Shown piece by piece: positions 17,099 to 25,284 of a stretch of DNA of 64,000 nucleotides. Each line of letters begins with the position of its first letter. The stretch's first letter is position 1. Origin of the DNA: Anaeromyxobacter diazotrophicus. GTDB taxonomy: Bacteria; Myxococcota; Myxococcia; Myxococcales; Anaeromyxobacteraceae. A program made the translations under genes and the position numbers. Below the pieces are notes generated by a model. The model was not told where the DNA came from and ran no database searches. It saw only the letters and a program-made list of their open reading frames with translations. Where the stretch lies: contig NZ_BJTG01000011.1 of assembly GCF_013340205.1 (NCBI RefSeq), positions 62,001 to 126,000 on the forward strand, in the 5' to 3' direction.

Positions 17099-17860
17099 TC
17101 AGGACCTGCTTCCGAGGAGATCATCGGCACGGAGGCGATAATTCTTAAGGGCGCGGGCCGGATCGACCGCCCGGCCGCCCTGGCGCACCTCGAAGTGGAG
17201 GTGGGAGCCGGTGGCGCGACCCGTGTGGCCGACCCGGGCGATCGCCTGACCCGGGGTCACCGTGTCCCCTTCGCGCACCAGGAGCTGGGAGGCGTGGGCG
17301 TAGAGGGTGGTCAGCCCGTCCCCGTGGTCGATCTCCACCGCGTCGCCGTAGCCGCCCCGCGCCCCGGCGCGGACCACGACGCCGCCCGCGGCGGCGCGGA
17401 TCGGCTCGCCGTCGCCCGCCGCCAGATCGACGCCTTCGTGACGCGTCAACCGGCCGTCGAAGGGATCCTGACGCAGGCCGAAGGGGCTCGTGACCGCGTG
17501 CGCCGGGAGCAGGTCGGCGGGCGACGGGGCGCCGCCCTCCGGAGCCCCCGCCGCCGCGGTCGCGATCGAGCTCGCGGTCGAGGTCGCCATCGCGGTCGCG
17601 GTCGGGGTCGGGGTCGGGGTCGCGGTCGGGTCCGCCCCCAGGCTCCGCTCCACCTGCCGCGCGAGCCCGATCCCGCCGCTCTTCACCAGCGCCCCCGCGA
17701 GCGCGTCCGCGAACAGGTCGGCGCGGACCGCGCTGCCCGCGCCCTCGCCGCCGGTGAAGGCCTTGCTGGAGGTGACGAGCTGCTTCAGGAACAGCCCCTC
17801 GAGCTGCTGCGCGGCCTGGTGCAGCCGCGCCGCGTCGGCGCCGGGGGGCTTCACGGGCAC
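17099..17860 (-). CDS. flgJ: FlgJ rod-binding domain fused to an M23 endopeptidase
   Basis: The 253-residue protein has an N-terminal FlgJ rod-binding domain (about 10-72; LEGLFLKQLVTSSKAF), a Thr-Pro/Ala-rich linker from the hexanucleotide repeat (about 78-104), and a C-terminal LytM/M23 peptidase (about 118-245). The zinc and catalytic residues are intact: H141-x3-D145 (HEGVD), H189 and H220-x-H222 (SHLHFEV). In enteric FlgJ the second domain is a glucosaminidase, so here a crosslink-cutting endopeptidase opens the wall for the rod. It starts with GTG one base past the flgI stop. No signal peptide is visible, as expected for export through the flagellar apparatus. Confidence 0.9.
   Translation of the reverse strand: MPVKPPGADAARLHQAAQQLEGLFLKQLVTSSKAFTGGEGAGSAVRADLFADALAGALVKSGGIGLARQVERSLGADPTATPTPTPTATAMATSTASSIATAAAGAPEGGAPSPADLLPAHAVTSPFGLRQDPFDGRLTRHEGVDLAAGDGEPIRAAAGGVVVRAGARGGYGDAVEIDHGDGLTTLYAHASQLLVREGDTVTPGQAIARVGHTGRATGSHLHFEVRQGGRAVDPARALKNYRLRADDLLGSRS
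17558..17630 (-). repeat. Hexanucleotide repeat tract in flgJ linker
   Basis: About twelve imperfect units of GTCG[C/A/G]G (plus-strand view) encode Thr-Ala/Pro/Ser between the rod-binding and peptidase domains of FlgJ. Length changes in units of six bases keep the frame, so the linker can vary without breaking the protein. Confidence 0.85.
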
Positions 17861-17861
17861 G

Positions 17862-19175
17862 TCAGATGACCTCGAGGTCGGCGTCGAGCGCGCCGGCCGC
17901 CTTCATCGCCTGGAGGATGGAGACGAGGTCGCGGGCGCTGGCGCCGAGCGTCGAGAGCGCCTTCGCCAGCTCCTGCACGGTGGTGGTGGCGGGCAGCGCG
18001 ATGGTGCCGCGCGACTCCTCCGTCGCCGCCGGCGTGCCGGCCTGCGACACCACCGTGCGCGCGTTCGGGTTGGGCGCCTGCGAGAAGCTCGCCCCCGGCT
18101 GCGAGACGAGCGGCTGGACCGTGACCGAGACCTGCAGCCCCCCGTGGGAGATGGCCACCGGCCGGATCCGGACCCGCTCGCCGGCGACGACGGTGCCGGT
18201 GCGCTCGGAGACGACCACCTTGGCCCGCTCGTCGGCGTCGACCTCGATGACCTCGAGCTGCGCCATGAGCGCGACCGGGTCGTCCTTGAAGCGCTCCGGG
18301 ACGGTGATCTCGACCGCCGCCGGGTCGAGCGCGCGCGCCGGCGGCTGCGGCGGCGCGGCCCCGGCGGGCGCCGGCTCGGCCGGCGCAGCCCCGCTCTTCG
18401 CGCCGCCCAGGCTGCCGTTCACGGCGGCGGCGATGCGGTGCGCGGTGGTGAAGTCGGGGTGGTGCAGCCCGAGCACGAGCGTCGGGCCGGAGAGCGCGGG
18501 CGTGACGGCCCGCTCGATGGAGGCGCCGGCCGGGACGCGGCCGGAGGTGGGGGTGTTCTTCGAGAGGGAGGAGCCGGCGGCGAAGACGTCGTACCCGCCG
18601 GTCTGGACCGGTCCCTGCGCCACCGCGTACACCTGGCCGTCGGCGGCCGCGAGCGGCGTGAGCAGCAGCATGCCGCCGGCGAGCGACCGGGCGTTGCCCA
18701 GCGAGCCGACGGTGACGTCGAGGTGCTGGCCCGGACGGCTGAAGGCCGGCAGCCGCGCCGTCACCATCACCGCCGCCACGTTGCGCGCGCGCACCTCCTT
18801 GGCGTCCACGCGCACCCCGAGGCGGCCCAGCATGCCGGCCACCGACTGCTGGGTGAAGAGGACGCGCTCGGTGTCCCCGGTGCCGGCCAGGCCGACCACG
18901 AGACCGTAGCCGAAGAGCTCGTTCTCGCGCACGCCCTGGACGTCGGCCAGCTCCTTGAGCCGCACCGCCGCGCGCGCTGGAGCGGCCGCGCCGAGCGCGA
19001 GCAGCGCGACCGCGGCCAGGACCCCGCAGCGGGCCGCGGTCGAGGTCAGGCTCGCAGTCGCGGTCGCGGTCGCGGTCGCGGTCGAGGTCGAGGTCGAGGT
19101 CGCGGTCGCGGTCGTGGTCGAGGTCGCGGTCGCGGTCGCGGTCGAGGTCGAGGTCGCAGTCGAGGTCGTGGTCAT
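17862..19175 (-). CDS. flgI: Flagellar P-ring protein FlgI with repeat-encoded N-terminal extension
   Basis: FlgI forms the ring around the rod in the peptidoglycan layer. The mature part is clear (VRLKELADVQGVRENELFGYGLVVGLAGTG split here as family start motif), but the 437 residues exceed the usual ~370. Residues 2-46 are an uninterrupted Thr-Ser/Ala repeat placed in front of the signal peptide (about 48-69, ending APARA). No ATG, GTG or TTG codon exists between the repeat and the signal peptide, so the repeat must be translated. A Pro/Ala-rich insert (about 284-312) adds further length. Confidence 0.92.
   Translation of the reverse strand: MTTTSTATSTSTATATATSTTTATATSTSTSTATATATATASLTSTAARCGVLAAVALLALGAAAPARAAVRLKELADVQGVRENELFGYGLVVGLAGTGDTERVLFTQQSVAGMLGRLGVRVDAKEVRARNVAAVMVTARLPAFSRPGQHLDVTVGSLGNARSLAGGMLLLTPLAAADGQVYAVAQGPVQTGGYDVFAAGSSLSKNTPTSGRVPAGASIERAVTPALSGPTLVLGLHHPDFTTAHRIAAAVNGSLGGAKSGAAPAEPAPAGAAPPQPPARALDPAAVEITVPERFKDDPVALMAQLEVIEVDADERAKVVVSERTGTVVAGERVRIRPVAISHGGLQVSVTVQPLVSQPGASFSQAPNPNARTVVSQAGTPAATEESRGTIALPATTTVQELAKALSTLGASARDLVSILQAMKAAGALDADLEVI
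19038..19172 (-). repeat. Hexanucleotide repeat tract at the 5' end of flgI
   Basis: About 22 imperfect units of GTCG[C/A/G]G directly follow the flgI start codon and encode the (Thr-Ser/Ala)n extension ahead of the signal peptide. Together with the CheA tract it is one of the two longest in the window. Confidence 0.9.
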
Positions 19176-19182
19176 GGTCGCC

Positions 19183-19866
19183 TCAGAACGGCCACAGCCA
19201 GCCGAGGTGCTTCGCCACCCAGCCCTGCTGCTGGTTGTCGGAGAGGATGCCGCGCCCGGTGAACTCGACCTCCGCCTCCGCGATCATGGAGCTCTTGACG
19301 CTGTTCTCCTGGTCGATGTCGATGGGGCGGACCACGCCGGAGATGTAGAAGTGCTGCTCCTCGCTGTTCACCAGCACCACCCGGTGCCCCTCGATGAAGA
19401 GGTTGCCGTTGGGCAGCACCTTGCGGACCAGCGCCGGGACGGTGGCGGTGAGCCGCTCGGTCCGGCCGGTGCTGCCGGTGCCCTGGAAGCGCCGGTCGAG
19501 GCCGCCCTTGAGGCCGCCCTGCGGCCCCTTCGTCAGGTCGGAGAGCGAGGAGAGGAACTGGGCGGTCGCGGTGGCGCTGGAGTTGTGGGTCACGTCGGTG
19601 TCGGCGCTGCGCTTCGCGTCCGCCACCTCCTCCACCTTCACCACCACCAGGTCGTTCTCGCGCAGCGCGCGGGCGTCGGTGTAGAGCATCGCGGGCGAGC
19701 GCCCGTCGCGCCACAGGCTGCCCGGCGACGGGGCCTCGTCCCCGCGCTGCGACGCGGAGGCGGGCTCGTACTCCCGGTGCTTCGGCACGTACTTCTCGAT
19801 GTGCGTCGAGGTGGCGCAGCCGGCGAGCGCGGCGAGGAGGGCTGCGGCGGGAAGTTGACGCCTCAT
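19183..19866 (-). CDS. flgH: Flagellar L-ring lipoprotein FlgH
   Basis: The 227-residue outer-membrane lipoprotein has a signal peptide with lipobox LAGC (C17) and the FlgH core: GSLWRDG, DARALRENDLVVVKVEE, THNSSATATAQF, LPNGNLFIEGHRVVLVNSEEQ and GVVRPIDID. It forms the L ring, the outer bushing for the rod. Its start overlaps the flgA stop by 4 bases and it precedes flgI, the usual flgA-H-I order for this group. Confidence 0.96.
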   Translation of the reverse strand: MRRQLPAAALLAALAGCATSTHIEKYVPKHREYEPASASQRGDEAPSPGSLWRDGRSPAMLYTDARALRENDLVVVKVEEVADAKRSADTDVTHNSSATATAQFLSSLSDLTKGPQGGLKGGLDRRFQGTGSTGRTERLTATVPALVRKVLPNGNLFIEGHRVVLVNSEEQHFYISGVVRPIDIDQENSVKSSMIAEAEVEFTGRGILSDNQQQGWVAKHLGWLWPF

Positions 19867-20447
19867 GGCTCACCCAGCTCGATGCGCCCGCCGTGCCAGG
19901 GGCCCTCGACGCGCCGGCCCGAGGGCAGGAGCGCGCAGGCGCGGCCGGCGCGGCAGGGGAGGGCGGTGCCGCGCTGCTCGACCGCCAGCGCGCCGGCGCG
20001 GAGCAGCACCGCCACCTCGGCGCCGGGGGCCGGGCCGACGCGGACGTCGCCCTCCTCCAGGCCCGCGGCGGCCGGCAGGGCGCGCGCGGCGCGCGCCCCC
20101 TCCGGCAGGGCGAAGAGGGGCCGCCGTCCCGGGAGGACCTCGCGCCGCACGGTCTCCACCGCGCCCTCGAGCGGCGCGCCGGCCGCGGCGTCGCGAGAGG
20201 TGACGAGCGCCGGGGCGGTGACGCGCACGCGGGCCCAGGCCCAGGCCTCGCAGGGTCGCCCGCCCGCGTCGGCGCCGAAGAGGTGGACCGCGGCGCGCCC
20301 CGACGCGAGCACCGGTCGCGGCACCTCGGCCCGCGCCACCGCGCAGCCCGGCGGCGCCCCCTCGAGCGCGTGCAGCTCGGCGCGCGCGCCGGGGAGCCCC
20401 AGCGCGGCCTGCAGCGCCGCGAGCGCGATGGCGAGGGCGGCCGGCAT
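19863..20447 (-). CDS. flgA: P-ring assembly chaperone FlgA
   Basis: The 194-residue periplasmic protein has a signal peptide (about 1-23, ending GARA) and a C-terminal SAF-type beta-clip domain (about 65-190, with SRDAAAGAPLEGAVE and LEEGDVRVGPAPGAEVAVL as segments). FlgA helps FlgI assemble into the P ring. Four cysteines are present, two of them close together (CRAGRAC), which could form a disulphide. Placement between flgG and flgH confirms the weak sequence match. Confidence 0.85.
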   Translation of the reverse strand: MPAALAIALAALQAALGLPGARAELHALEGAPPGCAVARAEVPRPVLASGRAAVHLFGADAGGRPCEAWAWARVRVTAPALVTSRDAAAGAPLEGAVETVRREVLPGRRPLFALPEGARAARALPAAAGLEEGDVRVGPAPGAEVAVLLRAGALAVEQRGTALPCRAGRACALLPSGRRVEGPWHGGRIELGEP

Positions 20448-20451
20448 CGGG

Positions 20452-21237
20452 TCACCGGATGTTGGTGAGGCGCTGCAGCATCTGGTCGGCGGTGCTGATG
20501 ATCTTGGAGTTGAGCTCGTAGGCCCGCTGGCAGGCGATCATGTCGATCATCTCCTCCACCGCCTTCACGTTCGCGCCCTCGAGCATGCCCTGCGCCAGCG
20601 TCCCGGTACCCTGCTCGCCGGGCTTCACCGACTGCGCCTCGCCGGAGGCGGCGCTCGCGGTGAACAGGTTGTTCCCGACGCTGGTGAGGCCGGCCGGGTT
20701 CGTGAAGCTGGCGAGCTCGAGCTGGCCCAGGGTGGCGGCGTCGGTCCGGCCCGCCACGGTGGCGGTGACCGTGCCGTCGGCGCCGATCGTGACCTGCGTC
20801 GCGTCGGGCGGCACGGTGATGCCCGGCTCGACGATCTCGCCGTGCTGCGTCACCAGCCGCCCGGTGGAGTCGAGCCTGAAGTTGCCGGCGCGGGTGTAGG
20901 CGGGATCGCCGTTCACCTGCTGGACCTTGAAGAAGCCCTGCCCCTGGATGGCGAGGTCGAGCGGGTTGTTGGTGGTGAGCGCGTCGCCCTGACCGAAGGA
21001 CCGGGTGGTGGAGCCGGCGTGCACGCCGAGGCCCACCTGGAGCGGGGCCGGATCGCCGCCGCCGCGCGGGCCGGGCGCGCCCGCGCCCTTGAGCGTCTCG
21101 GAGAGCAGGTCCTCGAACTCCGCCCGCGTCTTCTTGAAGCCGGTGGTGCTGGCGTTGGAGAGGTTGTTCGCGATGACGTCCATCCGGAGCTGCTGGGCCT
21201 CCATTCCGGTGGCGGCCGTGTAGAGCGAGCGGAGCAT
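20452..21237 (-). CDS. flgG: Flagellar distal rod protein FlgG
   Basis: The 261-residue protein begins LRSLYTAATGMEAQQLRMD followed by VIANNLSNASTTGFKKTRAEF and ends NVKAVEEMIDMIACQRAYE, the paired rod motifs at normal FlgG length. It makes the distal rod that crosses the periplasm. It follows flgF and precedes flgA. Confidence 0.97.
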   Translation of the reverse strand: MLRSLYTAATGMEAQQLRMDVIANNLSNASTTGFKKTRAEFEDLLSETLKGAGAPGPRGGGDPAPLQVGLGVHAGSTTRSFGQGDALTTNNPLDLAIQGQGFFKVQQVNGDPAYTRAGNFRLDSTGRLVTQHGEIVEPGITVPPDATQVTIGADGTVTATVAGRTDAATLGQLELASFTNPAGLTSVGNNLFTASAASGEAQSVKPGEQGTGTLAQGMLEGANVKAVEEMIDMIACQRAYELNSKIISTADQMLQRLTNIR

Positions 21238-21260
21238 GCGGGGGTCCTTTCGGTGGGCGG

Positions 21261-21971
21261 CTAGCGGACGCGGCCCGTCTCGGCGGAGCGCTGGTCGAGG
21301 CTGCGGTAGGTCTGGAGGGCCTGCATCGAGGCGTCGAAGTGGCGCTGCGCGGAGATGAGCTGGACCATCCCCTCCAGCGCCCCGGAGTTGCCGAGCTCGA
21401 CCTCGCCCGTGCGCACCTTCGCGTCCGAGGGTAGGGCGCGGCCGCCGGGCGCCGGGGCGAGGAGCGAGGGGCCGATCCGGTCGACGGGGCCGTCGAGCTT
21501 CACGCGCGCGAGCTCGGCGATCGCGGTGTCGCCGGAGCGGATCACGCCGTCCTGGCCGACCTGGGGCGGGGGCCCGGGCGGCACGCGGATGGGCGCGCCG
21601 CTGCGGTCGAGCACGAGCCGACCGGTGGCGGTCGCGAGGCGCCGCTCGGAGTCGACCGAGAGGCGGCCGTCGCGGGTGTAGGCGACCCCGCCGCCGGGCG
21701 CGGCCACCGCCAGGAAGGCGCCGTCCTCCGGCAGCACGTCGAGCGGGGCGTCGGTGCGCGTGGTCGGGCCGGGGCGGAGGTCGAAGCCGGTAGCGACCGC
21801 CGCCGGGTAGGCCTTGTCCTCCGCGCCGCTCGCCGGGAAGAACGCCTCGAACGCGGGGCGGGCCGCCTTGAACCCAGGGGTCTGGGCGTTGGCGAGGTTG
21901 TCGGCGATGGCGTCGAGCTGCTCGCTCCGCGCCGCCGCCCCGTTCATCGTCACGTAAATGCCGTCGGCCAT
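21261..21971 (-). CDS. flgF: Flagellar proximal rod protein FlgF
   Basis: The 236-residue protein has the rod-family N-terminus ADGIYVTMNGAAARSEQLD with ADNLANAQTPGFKAARPAF, and the C-terminal ALEGMVQLISAQRHFDASM. It forms part of the proximal rod and is the first gene of the flgF-to-fliT operon. AGGAG precedes the ATG at 21971. The shape with flgG immediately after it supports FlgF rather than a second FlgG. Confidence 0.93.
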   Translation of the reverse strand: MADGIYVTMNGAAARSEQLDAIADNLANAQTPGFKAARPAFEAFFPASGAEDKAYPAAVATGFDLRPGPTTRTDAPLDVLPEDGAFLAVAAPGGGVAYTRDGRLSVDSERRLATATGRLVLDRSGAPIRVPPGPPPQVGQDGVIRSGDTAIAELARVKLDGPVDRIGPSLLAPAPGGRALPSDAKVRTGEVELGNSGALEGMVQLISAQRHFDASMQALQTYRSLDQRSAETGRVR

Positions 21972-22245
21972 GCGGAGGCTCTCCTCAGCAAGGACGGGGC
22001 CAGCGGCCGCCGGCCGAACGCACCGTCAGGGAAGGCCCGTCTTCACGCGGCCTTGGCGGCGTCGCCGGCCGCGCGCCTCGGCCGCCCCGGCCGATCTTGC
22101 CGGGCGCTGGGCGAGGGCCGCCGCTCCGGCCGGCCGCGGCCGCGCGTCAGGGATCTGGCGGCGCGGCCCGCGCCGGCGCGCCAGGCCGCGTGGCGCGCGC
22201 GGTGCAGCGGGAGGGCTCGCGCCGCGCGGCGCGACGAGGGACGTG

Positions 22246-22665
22246 ATGCCGCCTCCGACACGGGTGGACAAGGTGGTCGAGCTCCGGGAGCGCGCCGAGG
22301 ACCACGCGCTGGCCGGGCTGGCGCGGGCGCAGGCGACCGTGACGAGCGCGAGCGCGCGGCTGGCGCGGGCGGTGGAGGTGACCCGGCGCGACGGGCGCGC
22401 CGGCGGCCCGGTCGAGCTGTGGCAGGTGGACGAGCTGGTGCACCGGCGGGCGCTGCAGGACGTCCGCGCGGCCGAGGCGGCGCTGCGCGAGGCGCGCCAG
22501 CGCGAGGCCCAGGCCCGCGACGGCTACGCCGCCGCGCGCCAGGGGACGAAGATCGTCCAGCGCGTCCAGGAGCGGCGCCGCGCCGAGATCCGGGGCGAGC
22601 GTGAGAAGCGCGAGCGGCGCGAGGTGGACGAGCTCGCGACCCTGCGGTTCAACCTCCCGCGCTGA
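22246..22665 (+). CDS. FliJ-like coiled-coil protein
   Basis: The 139-residue, strongly charged protein is one long coiled coil (VDKVVELRERAEDHALAGLA at the start; QERRRAEIRGEREKRERREVDE as the basic tail). Size and charge match FliJ, the stalk of the FliH-FliI export ATPase. It stands alone on the plus strand, away from fliH and fliI, which are not in the window. ATG at 22246 follows GAGGG; the frame upstream of it has arginine-rich, non-coding character. It converges on cydB with 15 bases between stops. Confidence 0.65.
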   Translation: MPPPTRVDKVVELRERAEDHALAGLARAQATVTSASARLARAVEVTRRDGRAGGPVELWQVDELVHRRALQDVRAAEAALREARQREAQARDGYAAARQGTKIVQRVQERRRAEIRGEREKRERREVDELATLRFNLPR

Positions 22666-22680
22666 GCCCGCCGCCGCGCC

Positions 22681-23712
22681 TCACGCGCGCCGGGCCGGGC
22701 GGCGGTCGACCACCGAGAACGGCCGCTCGCCCTTGAAGATGCGGAAGAGCAGGTAGAGGCTCGGGAAGAGCGTCAGCGCCCCCACCGCCAGCGCGACGAG
22801 CAGCGCCACCTGGGTCGAGCGCGGGCCGCTGGCCGAGGCGAGCGTCACCTCCGGCCCGACCAGGTACGGGTACTGCGCGGCGCCCCAGCCGAGGACGATG
22901 AGCGTCACCTGGGCCGCGGCGCACAGGCGCGCCAGGCGCGGGCGGCGGGCGAGCAGCGCCGCGAACGCGCCCACCGCCGCGGCGGCGGTGGCGAGGTGGA
23001 GCGCCACCGACCAGCCGTGGCGCGTGAGGCCGTCGAAGAGGCGCGGCGCGTCGCGGGCGGAGAGGGCGAGCGACAGCGCGGCGGTGGCGAAGACGGCGAT
23101 CCCGGCGGCGATCGCGCGCCGCCGGAAGTCCTCGCGCAGCTCCCCCTCCGCCTCGACGGTCAGGTAGGTCGCCGCCAGGAACGCGAAGAGCGCGCAGGCG
23201 AACAGGCCGACCGACAGCGCGAAGGTGGAGAAGGGGACGAGCGGGCCGGAGCGCGGGGCCGCGCCGAGCCCGGAGCGCAGCGTGCCCGAGGACAGCGCGC
23301 CCACCGCCACCCCGAGCAGCAGCGGCGCGAGCACGCTGGCGCCGGAGAAGACCGCGCCCCAGCGGCGCTGGACGCGATCGCCGCGGTCGTCGTAGGTGCG
23401 GAAGGTGAAGGCTGCCCCGCGCAGCACGATCCCGATGAGCAGGAGGACGAGCGGCGCGAAGAGCGTGATCGACACGGCGGCGAAGGCGGCCGGGAAGCCG
23501 CTGAAGAGCAGCACCACCGCCAGGATGAGCCAGACGTGGTTCGCCTCCCAGATCGGGCCGATGGCGTGCTCGATGAGGCGCCGCTGGGCCTCGCGCCGCG
23601 GCCCGGAGGCGAAGAGGTCCCAGATCCCGCCACCGAAGTCGGCGCCGGCGAGCAGCGCGTAGGCGACGAGCGCGACGAGGAGGACCGCGCCGAGGAGGTC
23701 GGCAGGGGTCAC
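22681..23712 (-). CDS. cydB: Cytochrome bd ubiquinol oxidase subunit II
   Basis: The 343-residue protein with about eight or nine membrane helices shows CydB signatures: LLAGADFGGGIWDLFA near the N-terminus, EHAIGPIWEANHVWLILA and LRGAAFTFRTY. It pairs with CydA in the inner membrane to reduce O2 with quinol, with very high O2 affinity. GTG at 23712 overlaps the cydA stop (GTGA). No small CydX-type ORF is visible after it. Confidence 0.95.
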   Translation of the reverse strand: MTPADLLGAVLLVALVAYALLAGADFGGGIWDLFASGPRREAQRRLIEHAIGPIWEANHVWLILAVVLLFSGFPAAFAAVSITLFAPLVLLLIGIVLRGAAFTFRTYDDRGDRVQRRWGAVFSGASVLAPLLLGVAVGALSSGTLRSGLGAAPRSGPLVPFSTFALSVGLFACALFAFLAATYLTVEAEGELREDFRRRAIAAGIAVFATAALSLALSARDAPRLFDGLTRHGWSVALHLATAAAAVGAFAALLARRPRLARLCAAAQVTLIVLGWGAAQYPYLVGPEVTLASASGPRSTQVALLVALAVGALTLFPSLYLLFRIFKGERPFSVVDRRPARRA

Positions 23713-25034
23713 GGCGTCACCTCCGGCGCCGCGGCCGCCGCGCCGCCGGCGTGGGCGATCTGCCGCCAGAGCAGGACCCCCACCATGGCGCCCAGGAAGA
23801 CGTACAGCAGCACGAAGGCGAAGAGCGGCAGCGCGAGCTGGCCGACCGGAGTCACCGCCTCCGCCGTCCGCATGACCTCGCGGATGGTGTAGGGCTGTCG
23901 CCCCCACTCGGTGACGAGCCAGCCCGCCTCGAGCGCCAGGAACCCGAGCGGCCCGCACGCCACCACCGCGAGGAGGTAGCGCCGGTGCGTGGGGACGGCG
24001 CGGGCGCGCCAGGCGAGCAGCGCGCCGGTGAGCGACACCAGGGCGAGCAGCGTCCCGAGGCCCACCATCGCGTCGAAGGCGAGGTGGACGTGGAGCGGGT
24101 CCGGCCAGGTGTCGCGCGGGAAGGCGTCGAGCCCCTTCACCTCCGCGTGCGGGTCGTGGAAGGCGAGGAGCGACAGGCCGTAGGGGATCCGGAGCCCGTA
24201 GCGGGTGGTGCGCGCCTCGGCGTCGGGGAGGCCGCCCAGCTGGAGCGGCGCGCCGCGGGAGGTCTCGAAGTGGGCCTCGGCCGCGGCCAGCTTCTCCGGC
24301 TGGGTGACCGCGATCTGGCGCGCCGAGAGGTCGCCCGAGAGCGGCTGCAGGAGCGCGGCGGCGCCCCCCACCCCGAGCGCGATGCCGAGCGCCGCGCGGT
24401 GGAACGCGCTCGCGGGGGCGCGGCGCAGGAAGAAGGCGTGGATGGCGGCGACGGCGAAGCCGGTGGCGGCGTAGGAGGAGAGGAGGACGTGGATGACCTC
24501 GTGGGCCCAGCCAGGCGGGAACATGGCGGTGAAGGGCCGCACGTCCTCGGCGCGCCCGTCGAGGAGGGAGAACCCAGCCGGCCGGTTCATCCAGGCGTTG
24601 GCGAGCGTGACGAAGAAGGCGGAGACCGCCCCGGAGAGCGCCACCAGCGCGCCGGCCGCGAGGTGCAGCCGCGGCCCCACCCGCTCCCAGCCGTACAGGT
24701 AGATGCCGAGGAAGATGGCCTCGGCGAAGAAGGCGAACCCCTCGAGCGAGAAGGGCATCCCGATGACCGGGCCCGCGAACGCCATGAACCGCGGCCACAG
24801 CAGGCCGAGCTCGAACGAGATGACCGTGCCCGAGACGGCGCCCACCGCGAAGAGGATGGCGGTGCCCTTGGCCCACTGCCGGGCCAGCTCGAGGTGGACC
24901 TCGTCGCCCGTGCGCCGCCAGCGCCACTCCGCCAGCACCATGAAGAGCGGCATCGCGACCCCGACGGCCGCGAAGACGATGTGGAAGGCGAGGGAGGTGC
25001 CGAAGAGCCAGCGGGCGGCGAGGAGGTCGGTCAC
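23709..25034 (-). CDS. cydA: Cytochrome bd ubiquinol oxidase subunit I
   Basis: The 441-residue membrane protein carries the haem ligand context SLAFHIVFAAVGVAMP, WAHEVIHVLLSSY, and a short quinol-binding loop, so it belongs to the short-Q-loop (CIO-like) group. The usual GRQPW motif reads GRQPY here. I chose GTG at 25034, which starts directly before the first helix; an in-frame TTG at 25070 would add an improbable 12 residues. This microaerobic oxidase fits an organism with an FNR-like regulator and a globin sensor. Confidence 0.93.
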   Translation of the reverse strand: MTDLLAARWLFGTSLAFHIVFAAVGVAMPLFMVLAEWRWRRTGDEVHLELARQWAKGTAILFAVGAVSGTVISFELGLLWPRFMAFAGPVIGMPFSLEGFAFFAEAIFLGIYLYGWERVGPRLHLAAGALVALSGAVSAFFVTLANAWMNRPAGFSLLDGRAEDVRPFTAMFPPGWAHEVIHVLLSSYAATGFAVAAIHAFFLRRAPASAFHRAALGIALGVGGAAALLQPLSGDLSARQIAVTQPEKLAAAEAHFETSRGAPLQLGGLPDAEARTTRYGLRIPYGLSLLAFHDPHAEVKGLDAFPRDTWPDPLHVHLAFDAMVGLGTLLALVSLTGALLAWRARAVPTHRRYLLAVVACGPLGFLALEAGWLVTEWGRQPYTIREVMRTAEAVTPVGQLALPLFAFVLLYVFLGAMVGVLLWRQIAHAGGAAAAAPEVTP

Positions 25035-25080
25035 GCCGCCCGAGGTAACCGGCGCCGGGCGGTGACGCAACGCGGCGATG

Positions 25081-25101
25081 CCGCGGGGAGTTCACCCGCG
25101 G
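25081..25101 (-). terminator. Hairpin in the glycosyltransferase-cydA gap (distal)
   Basis: CCGCGGG (25081-25087) and CCCGCGG (25095-25101) form a perfect 7-bp stem with a 7-base loop. It lies in the 250-base gap after the fliL-to-glycosyltransferase operon and before cydA, downstream of a second hairpin at 25111-25149. Confidence 0.4.
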
Positions 25102-25110
25102 CGACGCCCC

Positions 25111-25149
25111 CCGCTCTCTGGCCTCTCTCGGTGGGGGAGAGGGGAGCGG
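25111..25149 (-). terminator. Hairpin in the glycosyltransferase-cydA gap (proximal)
   Basis: An outer stem CCGCTC/GAGCGG (25111-25116, 25144-25149) and an inner stem CCTCTC/GAGAGG (25122-25127, 25137-25142) form a bulged hairpin after the last gene of the second flagellar operon. With the hairpin at 25081-25101 it probably ends that operon before cydA. Neither has a clear T run. Confidence 0.4.
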
Positions 25150-25284
25150 GACTCAGTGGTTCCTCGGGCCTCGAAGCGCCTGCGGTCGAGGCATGCCCGC
25201 CGCAGCTTCAGGCGCCGCGACCTGCGCGCCGCGCCACGCTCGAGCCCATTCGCTGCCGGCCCGCACGCGGGGAGAGGGCGCCCA

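Noticed and set aside
19038-19172. Hexanucleotide tracts as a CRISPR array
   Set aside because: Units are 6 bases, contiguous and without spacers; no cas genes are present.
21987-22002. Sigma-54-like sequence TGGCCCC-GTCC-TTGCT before flgF
   Set aside because: Spacing is right, but the predicted start would be about 5 bases before the ATG and would leave the visible ribosome site untranscribed.
21972-22245. Extension of the fliJ-like frame upstream to 21958
   Set aside because: The extra 96 residues are Arg/Pro/Gly-rich and overlap flgF start signals; ATG 22246 has a ribosome site and coiled-coil sequence begins there.
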